The position numbers were made by a program, and so were the translations under genes. Positions 25,699-33,910 of a DNA stretch of 64,000 nt are shown here, in pieces. Source of the DNA: Niastella koreensis GR20-10 (GTDB lineage: Bacteria > Bacteroidota > Bacteroidia > Chitinophagales > Chitinophagaceae); contig NC_016609.1 of the NCBI RefSeq assembly GCF_000246855.1, forward strand, positions 1,116,001 through 1,180,000. The letters run 5' to 3'. Within the stretch, counting starts at the first letter, position 1. Every line of letters starts with the position of its first letter. The notes beneath the pieces are model-generated. The model saw only the letters and a program-made list of their open reading frames with translations, did no database searches and was not told the DNA's origin.

Positions 25699-25749
25699 AA
25701 GGGGTAGAAAAACCTGTATTTTTAATAACAACAATCAAAAATAAACGGG

Positions 25750-26718
25750 ATGGAAAAAAGATTTGTTCCGGTAATGATAACGCCGTTCAACCTGAAGGCA
25801 AAGATCGATTTCGATATGGTGGAACGGTTGATTGATTTTTACCTGGCAGCCGGAGTGAGTGGTTTTTTTGCCAACTGCCTCAGCAGTGAAATGTACAGCA
25901 TCAGTGAAGATGAACGCCTTGAACTTACCAATCACATTGTGCGGTATGTAAATGGCCGGGTACCGGTGGTGGCTACCGGTTCGTTTGGCCTCACCATTGA
26001 AGACAAAGCAGAGTTCAGTAAAAAGATCTACGATACAGGTATCGATGCGGTGGTGTTAATTACCGGGCATTATGCCAACGTAGATGATAATGACGACGTA
26101 TTGTTGAAGCGGTTCGATAAAATGTTCTCATTAACGCCTGGCATTCCCATGGGTACTTATGAATGTCCGGCGCCATATAAACGTATTTTATCAGCCAATG
26201 TATTTAAATCCCTGTTGAGTACAGGCCGGTTAAAATACCATAAAGACACAAGCATTGACCTGGAAAAAGTAAAAGAGAAGCTGCAGATAGCCGATGTACC
26301 GGGCTTCGACTTTTTTGATGCGCACACACCCAATGCCATGTACAGTTTGCAAATGGGCGCCCGTGGCATGTCGTCTATCAGTGGTAATTTTTATCCGGAG
26401 GCGCTGGTATGGATGTGTAACAACGCCAACGACCCTGCCAAACAGGCTGATGTGCAATGGCTGCAATCTGAATTAACGCGGGTTGATCCGCTGATACACC
26501 AGGCGTATCCCATGAGCGCGAAATACTTCCTGCAATTGCGCGGTTTACCGGTTCGTACCATTAGCCGGGCTTATGTGCAGGAGCTTACGCCCGATCAGAA
26601 AAATGTACTGAAGGGCATTTATGAAAGCTTTACGCAGTGGTGCAGCCGGTTGAATATAACGCCGGTAGATCTTCGTTCAATTATGGAACCGAGGATTTTG
26701 CCAGATCCGGCGATTTAA
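25750..26718 (+). CDS. Dihydrodipicolinate synthase/N-acetylneuraminate lyase superfamily protein
   Basis: This 322-residue TIM-barrel aldolase or lyase forms a Schiff base. The N-terminus PVMITPFNLKAKIDFDMVERLIDFYLAAGVSGFFA fits the family. The Tyr-containing segment is GTYECPAP and the Schiff-base Lys is in YHKDTS (Lys165). The usual GTTGE loop is replaced by ANCLSSEMYSIS, so it is probably not a DapA for lysine synthesis. Pairing with an SSS symporter suggests catabolism of a sialic-acid-like or other 2-keto acid; this is inference. Its stop is followed 3 bases later by a long inverted repeat. Confidence 0.8.
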   Translation: MEKRFVPVMITPFNLKAKIDFDMVERLIDFYLAAGVSGFFANCLSSEMYSISEDERLELTNHIVRYVNGRVPVVATGSFGLTIEDKAEFSKKIYDTGIDAVVLITGHYANVDDNDDVLLKRFDKMFSLTPGIPMGTYECPAPYKRILSANVFKSLLSTGRLKYHKDTSIDLEKVKEKLQIADVPGFDFFDAHTPNAMYSLQMGARGMSSISGNFYPEALVWMCNNANDPAKQADVQWLQSELTRVDPLIHQAYPMSAKYFLQLRGLPVRTISRAYVQELTPDQKNVLKGIYESFTQWCSRLNITPVDLRSIMEPRILPDPAI

Positions 26719-26720
26719 TT

Positions 26721-26814
26721 GTGAGTTGTGAGTTGTCAGTTGTGAGTGGATTCCCGAATGTTCAGAAGTCTAAATAATCGCGAGCTCACTCACAACTGAC
26801 AACTCACAACTGAC
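26721..26814. repeat. Inverted-arm heptamer element (GTGAGTT family, copy C)
   Basis: Arms at 26721-26748 and 26787-26814 (28 bases each) pair with a single mismatch and consist of 7-base units GTGAGTT/GTCAGTT. The 38-base centre (CCCGAATGTTCAGAA ... AATAATCGCGAG) is found in reverse orientation in the element at 27958-28070. Confidence 0.92.
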
Positions 26815-26830
26815 TATTTCTTCTTAGCAT

Positions 26831-26858
26831 AAAAAAAGCCCCACTAAAAGTGAGGCTT
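26831..26858 (-). terminator. Rho-independent terminator of the second Gly/Tyr-rich gene
   Basis: On the minus strand AAGCCTCACT pairs with AGTGGGGCTT around TTTT and is followed by a T run (complement of the A run at 26831-26837). Confidence 0.85.
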
Positions 26859-26904
26859 GTCCACATAACCTAAACAACCAATACCTGCTGCAGGATTATT
26901 TTAA

Positions 26905-27309
26905 TTATCGTTTGTAATAATCCTTCTTGGCCTGCAGAATATCATTATCCCGTTGATGTTTCAGATCGTGTACTTCCTGCCGCCTTTGTTTACGGCTCAG
27001 GCTTTCATCGTGGCGTGCCGACCAGATTTTATCCTTATAGTCATTATTGATATCCTGGATCTGAAGGTCAAGTTTTGTTGGCCTTGAACGATAACCATAT
27101 CCATATCCATATCCTGGAGGATAAGCATACCATGGATTATAAAAGGGTGAATAAGGATAATATCCGTAACCATATCCATAGCCAAGTCCTACACCTACTG
27201 AAACGTGGGTTCTAGGGTGCGGCGCAACTCGCACCACTTTTTGGGCCGACGCACTCAGTGTTAAGCCCAGCGCACAGATTGCTATTAATACCGTTTTCAT
27301 CTTTCTCAA
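26905..27309 (-). CDS. Secreted Gly/Tyr/Pro-rich protein with basic C-terminal helix (paralogue 2)
   Basis: This 134-residue protein has the signal peptide TVLIAICALGLTLSASAQ. A Gly/Tyr block (GYGYGYGYYPYSPFYNPW) is followed by SRPTKLDLQIQDINNDYKDKI and a charged helix rich in Arg, Lys, His and Asp that ends QAKKDYYKR. It is a shorter version of the protein at 21260-21778, without the Gln-rich tail. The function is unknown. The gene pair 26905-27959 is bracketed by two inverted copies of one repeat element. Confidence 0.76.
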   Translation of the reverse strand: MRKMKTVLIAICALGLTLSASAQKVVRVAPHPRTHVSVGVGLGYGYGYGYYPYSPFYNPWYAYPPGYGYGYGYRSRPTKLDLQIQDINNDYKDKIWSARHDESLSRKQRRQEVHDLKHQRDNDILQAKKDYYKR

Positions 27310-27512
27310 TTTTTATTTTCACTTATTAGACGGCAAAAAGTACGCTAGGTATAAAGCCCGAAAAAAACGATAACTTTTCAATAACATAATGGATTTTAAC
27401 AATTTATACGTTCACAGGAAACCCCATGATGGAATATGCCGTATAATTCTTTTCTTTAATGGGTTTTATGATTATTTTAGTCTACCAGATTAACATAATT
27501 TAAGTTTTTCCT

Positions 27513-27959
27513 ATGAATGATCAACAGTTATGTGGTAAATGGACTGGCACCTATACCTATGGAAATGAATACGATGAGCCGTTAAAAGGCAAAACCGTAT
27601 CTTTTGAAATGGAACTGACCGTTGTTAACGGTTTCATAAAAGGCAGATGCACCGATGCTGAATCAACCAGGCATTTTCAGGCGCCGGCAACTATTGAAGG
27701 AATTATAGTTGATGACAATACAGTCAGATTTGTAAAACGGTATCCGCACTACTGGCAGCACGAAAAGTCAGGCCCGCGCTTTCTGCCAAAATTACCTTCG
27801 CAGGAGATCAATTATTCCGGAGAGTTCGGTAATAACGAATTTGAAGGAGAATGGGAGATCGTTACCGTTCTGGTAGATGCCCATGGGGAAATGGTAAATT
27901 ATAGAGGAGTAGGTAATTGGATTATGAGGAGGGTAGAAGTTGATCAGTTAACTTCGTGA
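27513..27959 (+). CDS. Hypothetical protein, small beta-rich, no signal peptide
   Basis: I do not recognise this 148-residue protein. It has no signal peptide or membrane helix. The pattern of alternating strands (LCGKWTGTYTYGNEY, KTVSFEMELTVVNGFIKGRC, TIEGIIVDDNTVRFVKRY, INYSGEFGNNEFEGEWEIV, GVGNWIMRRV) suggests a lipocalin-like or similar ligand-binding barrel in the cytoplasm. It is transcribed divergently from paralogue 2. Its TGA stop lies at the first bases of the heptamer element that follows. Confidence 0.7.
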   Translation: MNDQQLCGKWTGTYTYGNEYDEPLKGKTVSFEMELTVVNGFIKGRCTDAESTRHFQAPATIEGIIVDDNTVRFVKRYPHYWQHEKSGPRFLPKLPSQEINYSGEFGNNEFEGEWEIVTVLVDAHGEMVNYRGVGNWIMRRVEVDQLTS

Positions 27960-28070
27960 GTAGTCGGTAGTGAGTAGTGAGTTGTAAGTAGTGAGTTGGC
28001 TCGCGATTATTTAGTTTTCTGAACATTCGGGAACCCACTCACTACTGACTACTCACTACTGACTACTTAC
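27958..28070. repeat. Inverted-arm heptamer element (GTGAGTA family, copy D)
   Basis: The left arm of GTGAGTA/GTCGGTA/GTAAGTA units starts inside the stop codon of the upstream gene. The right arm (about 28035-28070) has the complementary CACTACTGACTA units. The centre is the reverse complement of the centre of copy C with only about two differences in 33 bases. Confidence 0.9.
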
Positions 28071-28076
28071 AATGTA

Positions 28077-28622
28077 TTATTTCTTCCCCAGCGCTTCATT
28101 AATGGGTGCCCGGTCAATATATTGTATTACTTCATCGATCAGGTTATCGTTGGTAAAGTGCATATCGGTATGCACCCAGAAGGAGAGCGTTTTTTTGTTC
28201 TTATAGGTGGCTTTTACCTTATACCAGTTTAAAAGCCAAACGCCTTTTTGTTCTATGCTTTGTGGTTGATTAACGTTTAAGGGCAGCCAGATCTCATTGC
28301 TGAAATGCAGGCTGTCAATTACATTCGTTCTGCGGTCTTTCCAGTATTTAACAATGGCTGCTTTACCTGCCAGGCTATCGCCCGCTGACCAGCGGAAGAT
28401 GGCATTATCGGCAAATTTACCCGCCCAGCCATCAATATCACCTGCTTCAAAAAGTTCCCAGGCTTTCTTACCGAGATCAACATACTTCTGATCGGCAAAC
28501 GCTACAGGGCCGGGCGTCGTTGTTGTTTCACCGGCTATCGCTGTTTGCGTTGTTTTATCAGGTTCATTTTTACAGGCTGCGACTACAACCAGGCAGATTG
28601 CTGCCAACAGGAATTGTTTCAT
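28077..28622 (-). CDS. NTF2-like (SnoaL/DUF4440-type) lipoprotein
   Basis: This 181-residue lipoprotein has the lipobox CLVVVAAC (Cys about residue 17). A short Thr-rich linker is followed by an NTF2-like cone domain: GKKAWELFEAGDIDGWAGKFADNAIFRWSAGDSLAGKAAIVKYWKDR, then WVHTDMHFTNDNLIDEVIQYI. Such domains bind small ligands or act as hydrolases/isomerases; no specific role can be named. It should face the periplasm or be on the outer membrane. It is convergent with the hypothetical gene upstream, with repeat element D between them. Confidence 0.8.
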   Translation of the reverse strand: MKQFLLAAICLVVVAACKNEPDKTTQTAIAGETTTTPGPVAFADQKYVDLGKKAWELFEAGDIDGWAGKFADNAIFRWSAGDSLAGKAAIVKYWKDRRTNVIDSLHFSNEIWLPLNVNQPQSIEQKGVWLLNWYKVKATYKNKKTLSFWVHTDMHFTNDNLIDEVIQYIDRAPINEALGKK

Positions 28623-28898
28623 AAAATGTTTGTTTATGGGTTAAAAATGGGCAGGGACCTGTTTTTTAGAGAAGGATTGGCCGGATTAGCAGGATGGAGG
28701 CCCGGCTAAAGTAGGGATATTATTACAGTTGGTCAAAATTATAATATCGTAACCTGCTTTAAAAGAGTGATTTATGATTTGCGTCATGAAAACGCGGGGT
28801 GGAATATAAGAAAATAAACAAACAATCGCTTGCAACTGCCTTTTTTAATTATTAAATTCACTTGTACCTATTCTGAATCCTTTAAAAATTCCCCCCGT
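28623..28898. other. Divergent gap, no clear element
   Basis: This gap lies between the NTF2-like lipoprotein (minus) and the next lipoprotein (plus). I see a CT/GA-rich region but no repeat family, RNA gene or convincing promoter. Confidence 0.35.
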
Positions 28899-29534
28899 AT
28901 GAAAATCCAACACTACGCTATTTGCACATGGGTTTTATTAGCTTCCTGCGCTTCAGGTGATAAAACCAACATTCCTGCAATTGGTAACAACGCTGCTTTA
29001 AATGCTCCCCCTCCTGCTGCTGATGAAGCATTTAAAAAACAACCTGCAGGCACCATTCTTAGCTTTGCCAGATGGTATCGTTCAAATGTAAATGAGCTTA
29101 AAAAGATCGAACTGGTAAAACATTCCTCCAATCCCGATTCAGCGCAGTATTATGTTGTAAATACTGAAGGAACAGAAAAACTCCTTGGCGCTTTACAACA
29201 AAGCGGGTTTGTTACAGATTCTTATATTAACAGATGGCGCGCTTATTTCAGGAAGTGCAATGACAACCTGAGAAAAACGCCCACCACGCAAGCACCGGTT
29301 GAAGGGCTCGACTTTGACCTGGTGATGTTATCTAAAGATTATGACGAAGACCTGAATGGCTTTGAAAAATCAACAGTGGATAACGTAAAGCTTTCTGATG
29401 ACAAAGGCAGCATTACCGTTGGGTTACCTACTGTTGGCCGATTGAAGTACTGGGTCACCAAACAGGATGGCAAATGGCAGATAGAAGATATTAAAGATAT
29501 GCGCAGCGCTCTTGACCAGGCGCAGAATGATTAA
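28899..29534 (+). CDS. Hypothetical lipoprotein
   Basis: This 211-residue protein has a lipoprotein signal (YAICTWVLLASC, Cys about residue 17). An Ala/Pro-rich linker is followed by a domain of mixed helix and strand: TILSFARWYRSNVNELKKIELVKH, then INRWRAYFRKCNDNLRKT and LKYWVTKQDGKWQIEDIKDM. The last part resembles the end of DUF3828-type proteins (substrate-binding-like, unknown function), but this is a weak match. The ATG at 28899 is chosen because it gives the signal peptide directly. A strong bidirectional terminator follows. Confidence 0.7.
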   Translation: MKIQHYAICTWVLLASCASGDKTNIPAIGNNAALNAPPPAADEAFKKQPAGTILSFARWYRSNVNELKKIELVKHSSNPDSAQYYVVNTEGTEKLLGALQQSGFVTDSYINRWRAYFRKCNDNLRKTPTTQAPVEGLDFDLVMLSKDYDEDLNGFEKSTVDNVKLSDDKGSITVGLPTVGRLKYWVTKQDGKWQIEDIKDMRSALDQAQND

Positions 29535-29557
29535 CACAGCTGTCGGTATACTACAAC

Positions 29558-29592
29558 AAAGCCCTCCCCGTTCATGGGAGGGCTTTTATTTA
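29558..29592. terminator. Bidirectional rho-independent terminator
   Basis: AAAGCCCTCCC (29558-29568) pairs perfectly with GGGAGGGCTTT (29576-29586) around a 7-base loop. A T run follows on the plus strand and an interrupted T-rich stretch on the minus strand. It separates the lipoprotein from the convergent gcvP. Confidence 0.88.
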
Positions 29593-29614
29593 TAAATACT
29601 ATTTTATTACTTTA

Positions 29615-32545
29615 TTACGCTTCTGCTTCTACATACGAACTAACCGGCTCACAGGTACAGATCAGGTTCCGGTCGCCATACGTGTTGTTCACTCTTGCCA
29701 CACTTGGCCAGAATTTGTTTTCACGAATGTATGACAGCGGGAACGCAGCCTGTTCGCGGGTGTAACCGTGTTTCCAGTCAGAGCTGATAACCACGTGTTG
29801 CGTATGCGGTGCATTTTTTAATGCATTGTCTTTTTTATCGGCCTTGCCTTCTTCAATGGCGCGGATCTCTTCGCGGATGCTTAACATGGCATCGCAGAAG
29901 CGGTCCAGCTCGGCTTTGTCCTCGCTCTCTGTAGGCTCAATCATGATGGTGCCTGGCACAGGGAAGCTGAGGGTAGGAGCGTGGAAGCCATAGTCCATTA
30001 AACGTTTGGCTACGTCTTCGGCTTCAATTTCTGCACTCTTTTTGAACGGACGCAGGTCAACAATAAACTCGTGCGCACATTCGCCATTGTGGTTGGTGTA
30101 CAGGATATCGTACTGACCTTCCAGGCGGGCACGCATATAATTCGCATTCAGGATAGCATATTCAGTGGCTTTGCGAACGCCAACAGCGCCCAGCATTCTG
30201 ATGTATGCATAGCTGATGAGCAGAATGGAAGCGCTGCCATAGGGGGCTGCACTAACCGCATGATGAAAACTGTCGGAATTTTCGGCTTTCAGTTGGCCAT
30301 TGCCCATTGCCGATTGTTGATTGCCGATTGATACGTGGCCTGGTAAGAACTTAGCCAAATGCGCTTTTACACAAATGGGACCCATGCCGGGCCCGCCGCC
30401 GCCGTGGGGGATTGCGAATGTTTTATGCAGGTTCAGGTGACATACATCGGCGCCAATTAAACCAGGGGCAGTTAAACCTACCTGGGCGTTCATGTTGGCC
30501 CCGTCCATGTAAACCTGCCCACCGTGCTGGTGAATGATCTGTGTGATCTCTTTTACGGTTTCTTCATACACCCCATATGTGCTTGGGTAAGTGATCATGA
30601 TACCGGCCAGGTTCTTACTGTATTGTTCAGCCTTTGCTTTCAGGTCTTCTACATCGATGTAACCATTCTCCAATGCTTTTACCACCACTACTTTCATGCC
30701 TACCATTACTGCGCTGGCAGGGTTGGTGCCGTGTGCAGAGATAGGAATGAGCATTACATTACGATGTGATTCATTGCGGCTGGCGTGGTAAGCACGGATC
30801 ACTAACAAGCCGGCATATTCACCCTGGGCGCCGCTGTTGGGCTGCAGGCTGCAGGCGTCAAAGGCGGTAATGTCGCACAGGTAGCTGCTCAGTTCATCGG
30901 TGATTTGTTTGTAGCCTTGTGTTTGATCGGCTGGTGCAAAGGGGTGCATTTTGCTCCAGTGCTGCCAGCTTAAAGGAATCATTTCACTGGCGGCATTCAA
31001 CTTCATGGTACAGCTGCCGAGTGAGATCATTGAAGTGTTCAGTGACAGGTCTTTGTTCTCCAAACGCTTGATGTACCGCATCATTTCTGTTTCACTGTGG
31101 TGGCTGTTGAACACCGGGTGCGTTAAGAAACTGCTGGTACGGGTTAAGTTGTTGGGTATGTTATACAACACGGCATCTTCGCTTACACTGAAGCTGGCCA
31201 CGCTGTGGTCGTTCGGTTGATCGAGGAGCAATAGAATATCCAGCACTTCGCTGAGGGTAGTGGTTTCATCGAGTGAAATCCCTACCAGGTTATTGCCATA
31301 GTAGCGGAAGTTGATTTCTGCTGCTTCGGCTTTTTGACGGATAGCGTCTGCGTTTGGTGCTCTAAATACAATGGTATCGAAGAAGTTTTTGTGCAACAGC
31401 TCATAGCCTTCCGCTTCCAGTTCTTCAGCCAGGGCATTGGCCAGCACAGTCACTCTTTTAGCGATCTTGATCAAACCATCAGGACCATGGTACACGGCAT
31501 ACATGGCAGCCATATTGGCCAGCAGGGCCTGGGCGGTACAAATGTTACTGGTGGCTTTTTCGCGTTTGATGTGTTGTTCACGGGTTTGCAATGCCATGCG
31601 CAGGGCGCGGTTGTTCTGGGCATCTATGCTCACCCCAATGATACGGCCGGGAATGCTGCGTTTGAAATCGTCTTTGGCAGAAAAGAAGGCAGCGTGCGGG
31701 CCACCAAAACCCAATGGAACACCAAAACGTTGGGCAGAACCGAAGGCCACATCGGCGCCCAGTTCGCCGGGAGGTGTTAACAGGGTAAGCGCCAGCAGAT
31801 CGGTAGCCATGGCTACATAACCACCAGCCTGGTGCACTTTATTGATAAAGTCGCGGTAGTCTTCTATGGCGCCTTTGTCGTTTGGATATTGTACCAGTGC
31901 GCCGAAATAAGTTTCGTCGATGCTGGCAGTGCGATAATCGCCAAACACTACTTCAATGCCTACAGGTATCCCGCGGGTAACCACTACATCTTTTGTTTGG
32001 GGATAGGTATCGTTGTCAACAAAGAATTTGGGGCGAACGATGTGCTCATGGTCCTTGTTCAGTAAATTGAAGAACATGGTCATGGCTTCGGCGGCGGCAG
32101 TTGCTTCGTCGAGCAGCGAAGCGTTGGTAAGCGGTAAAGCAGTGAGGTCGCTTACCATGGTTTGAAAGTTCAACAGGCTTTCGAGGCGGCCCTGTGAAAT
32201 TTCAGCCTGGTACGGCGTGTATTGGGTATACCAGCCTGGGTTTTCAAAAATGTTGCGCAAAATAACGCTGGGCGTTATGGTGTCGTAATACCCCTGGCCG
32301 ATATAGGTTTTGTATACTTTGTTTTTTAACGAGATGTCTTTGATCAGTTGCAGGTACTCATACTCGCTGATGGAAGGAGGAATGCTGAGCGATTCGGCCA
32401 TTCTTATTCCGGCGGGCACTGTTTTATCAACCAGAGCATCCAGGCTGGTTTCACCAATGACCTGCAGCATTTGGCGGGTTTCAGATTCAGTGGGTCCAAT
32501 GTGTCGACGGATGAATTCTGTATTCTGTTGTTCAAAAAGATTCAT
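29615..32545 (-). CDS. gcvP: Glycine dehydrogenase (decarboxylating), P protein
   Basis: This PLP enzyme of the glycine cleavage system decarboxylates glycine and passes the aminomethyl group to the lipoylated H protein. It is the long single-chain form (976 residues) with two homologous halves. The PLP Lys is Lys708 in [16 protein letters not shown]. The loop after FLPGH is about 12 residues longer than usual and reads [14 protein letters not shown] (about residues 738-752); it is encoded by five 7-bp repeat units (30295-30329), after which [20 protein letters not shown] resumes. The other gcv genes are not in the window. A TAACTTTG box lies 66 bases upstream. Confidence 0.96.
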   Translation of the reverse strand: MNLFEQQNTEFIRRHIGPTESETRQMLQVIGETSLDALVDKTVPAGIRMAESLSIPPSISEYEYLQLIKDISLKNKVYKTYIGQGYYDTITPSVILRNIFENPGWYTQYTPYQAEISQGRLESLLNFQTMVSDLTALPLTNASLLDEATAAAEAMTMFFNLLNKDHEHIVRPKFFVDNDTYPQTKDVVVTRGIPVGIEVVFGDYRTASIDETYFGALVQYPNDKGAIEDYRDFINKVHQAGGYVAMATDLLALTLLTPPGELGADVAFGSAQRFGVPLGFGGPHAAFFSAKDDFKRSIPGRIIGVSIDAQNNRALRMALQTREQHIKREKATSNICTAQALLANMAAMYAVYHGPDGLIKIAKRVTVLANALAEELEAEGYELLHKNFFDTIVFRAPNADAIRQKAEAAEINFRYYGNNLVGISLDETTTLSEVLDILLLLDQPNDHSVASFSVSEDAVLYNIPNNLTRTSSFLTHPVFNSHHSETEMMRYIKRLENKDLSLNTSMISLGSCTMKLNAASEMIPLSWQHWSKMHPFAPADQTQGYKQITDELSSYLCDITAFDACSLQPNSGAQGEYAGLLVIRAYHASRNESHRNVMLIPISAHGTNPASAVMVGMKVVVVKALENGYIDVEDLKAKAEQYSKNLAGIMITYPSTYGVYEETVKEITQIIHQHGGQVYMDGANMNAQVGLTAPGLIGADVCHLNLHKTFAIPHGGGGPGMGPICVKAHLAKFLPGHVSIGNQQSAMGNGQLKAENSDSFHHAVSAAPYGSASILLISYAYIRMLGAVGVRKATEYAILNANYMRARLEGQYDILYTNHNGECAHEFIVDLRPFKKSAEIEAEDVAKRLMDYGFHAPTLSFPVPGTIMIEPTESEDKAELDRFCDAMLSIREEIRAIEEGKADKKDNALKNAPHTQHVVISSDWKHGYTREQAAFPLSYIRENKFWPSVARVNNTYGDRNLICTCEPVSSYVEAEA
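30295..30329. repeat. Five heptamer units inside gcvP
   Basis: The plus strand reads GGCCATT, GCCCATT, GCCGATT, GTTGATT, GCCGATT without interruption. This is the GCCGATT/GCCGTTT family seen in gaps at 11880-11912, 42520-42540, 44975-45010 and 63010-63030. The gcvP frame stays open through it. Confidence 0.9.
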
Positions 32546-32610
32546 AATCCCGTTTATGTTTGTAGTTTGTTGTTTCTTAACTGACAGTTGCTCGTTTTCT
32601 TATAAGGCCG

Positions 32611-32618
32611 CAAAGTTA
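32611..32618 (-). promoter_or_regulatory. Candidate -7 box TAACTTTG of gcvP
   Basis: It matches TAnnTTTG on the minus strand, 66 bases ahead of the ATG. The -33 position reads GTGT at 19 bases, a poor match. Confidence 0.42.
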
Positions 32619-32873
32619 CTATTTACCTGCCGAACTAACACCTGTTTGCGACAGAGGGTGGGGAAAATGTGCAAATGTGCCCGGCCGGCGCCGCAATAAA
32701 AAAACGTGGCAGCCTGCAAATGGTTCAATAACGGGCTGTTCAACGGGTTAAGATGGCTGGTGTATTTCAGTAAATAATTGAAAATCAGGTATTCAATAGA
32801 ATGGCCTGAAAAGCCGGAAAGGCTTTCCTGAATTTGTAGTTTCAACACTTTTATGGTGCTGCAAGGTAAACGA

Positions 32874-33812
32874 CTATCGCTTCATGGCGATAACCGGCTC
32901 CTCTTGTAAAGAAGCAGTGGGTTGACCGTTCTCTTCTGCCCGCATTTCTTCGCTGGTTTGGCGGCTGCCATCATGGCTCCAGCCGGGCGGGCCAAACAGG
33001 TAATTCCATTTGTCCTTAAAGCCAATGTCTTTACGGGTAATGTCTTTCCAAATGGCCACCCATTCATGAAAGATGATGGTAGAAGGCGTTTCTTTTTCAA
33101 TTGGCTTGGTTAAGCCAAATTTTATGGGCTGGTAATCGGTGTCGACTAATTCAGGTTGAAAGGTACCGAACATTTTATCCCAGATAATCAGGAACATACC
33201 CATGTTCTTATCCAGGTATTTGGCATTTGAAGCATGGTGTACCCGGTGGTGGGAAGGTGTTACCAGGAAGTATTCCAGGAAGCCCATTTTGTTGATGAGC
33301 TTGGTATGTACAAAAATGCCCCAGATCTGCGTGGCTGAATAAATGAAAATAATGTCTATTGGTTTAAAGCCCATGTAGGCCAGGGGAATAAAGTAAATGA
33401 ACCGGTATAAGGGTTGAAATACCGAAGACCGGAAGCCTACGGTGAAATTAAAATGTTCTGATGAGTGATGCGTAACATGCACGGCCCAGAAGAAACGGAC
33501 TTCATGATCGAACCGGTGCAGCCAGTAGTACATAAAATCTTCCAGCAACAACAACATCACCCAGTATACCACTACATGGCTAAAGGAAAATATGCTATGG
33601 CGATAACAGTAATCCAGTACCACTAAATAAAATCCGCGAAGCAACAGGTCAAGAGCGCCGTTCATCAACATCAGGTAAACATTGGCGGCGGTATCTTTCC
33701 AGGTATACAGCTTTCGGTGGTGGTAGTTACTTAACAGCAGCTCTAACCCGATAATAATCGCGTAGATAGGCGTACTGGTAAGAATCAATATTTGTTCACG
33801 CAGGGAATTCAT
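32874..33812 (-). CDS. Sterol desaturase/fatty acid hydroxylase family protein (copy 1)
   Basis: This 312-residue membrane protein is a di-iron hydroxylase family member. It has at least four hydrophobic segments and the histidine clusters HRFDHEVRFFWAVHVTHHSSEHFN and HHRVHHASN (HxxxH, HxxHH, HxxHH pattern) that bind iron. The C-terminus has FGPPGWSHDG. Relatives hydroxylate sterols, carotenoids, sphingolipids or alkylglycerols; the substrate here is not known. The next gene upstream is a paralogue of similar length. It has its own promoter directly ahead of the ATG. Confidence 0.88.
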   Translation of the reverse strand: MNSLREQILILTSTPIYAIIIGLELLLSNYHHRKLYTWKDTAANVYLMLMNGALDLLLRGFYLVVLDYCYRHSIFSFSHVVVYWVMLLLLEDFMYYWLHRFDHEVRFFWAVHVTHHSSEHFNFTVGFRSSVFQPLYRFIYFIPLAYMGFKPIDIIFIYSATQIWGIFVHTKLINKMGFLEYFLVTPSHHRVHHASNAKYLDKNMGMFLIIWDKMFGTFQPELVDTDYQPIKFGLTKPIEKETPSTIIFHEWVAIWKDITRKDIGFKDKWNYLFGPPGWSHDGSRQTSEEMRAEENGQPTASLQEEPVIAMKR

Positions 33813-33822
33813 AGAAGCGGGG

Positions 33823-33853
33823 CAAAAATAAAGTAAGTGGATGAATAATCACA
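33823..33853 (-). promoter_or_regulatory. Promoter of hydroxylase copy 1
   Basis: The minus strand reads TGTG (33853-33850), 19 bases, then TATTTTTG (33830-33823). The transcript would start only a few bases ahead of the ATG at 33812, giving a very short leader. Confidence 0.55.
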
Positions 33854-33910
33854 CTACGACTATCCGGGTATTTTATTGTTTAATGCCTGGATTCGGGGAT
33901 TTTCAATTCA

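Noticed and set aside
31334-31820. Plus-strand open frames inside gcvP
   Set aside because: They are shadows of the conserved gcvP coding sequence and show no protein-like features of their own.
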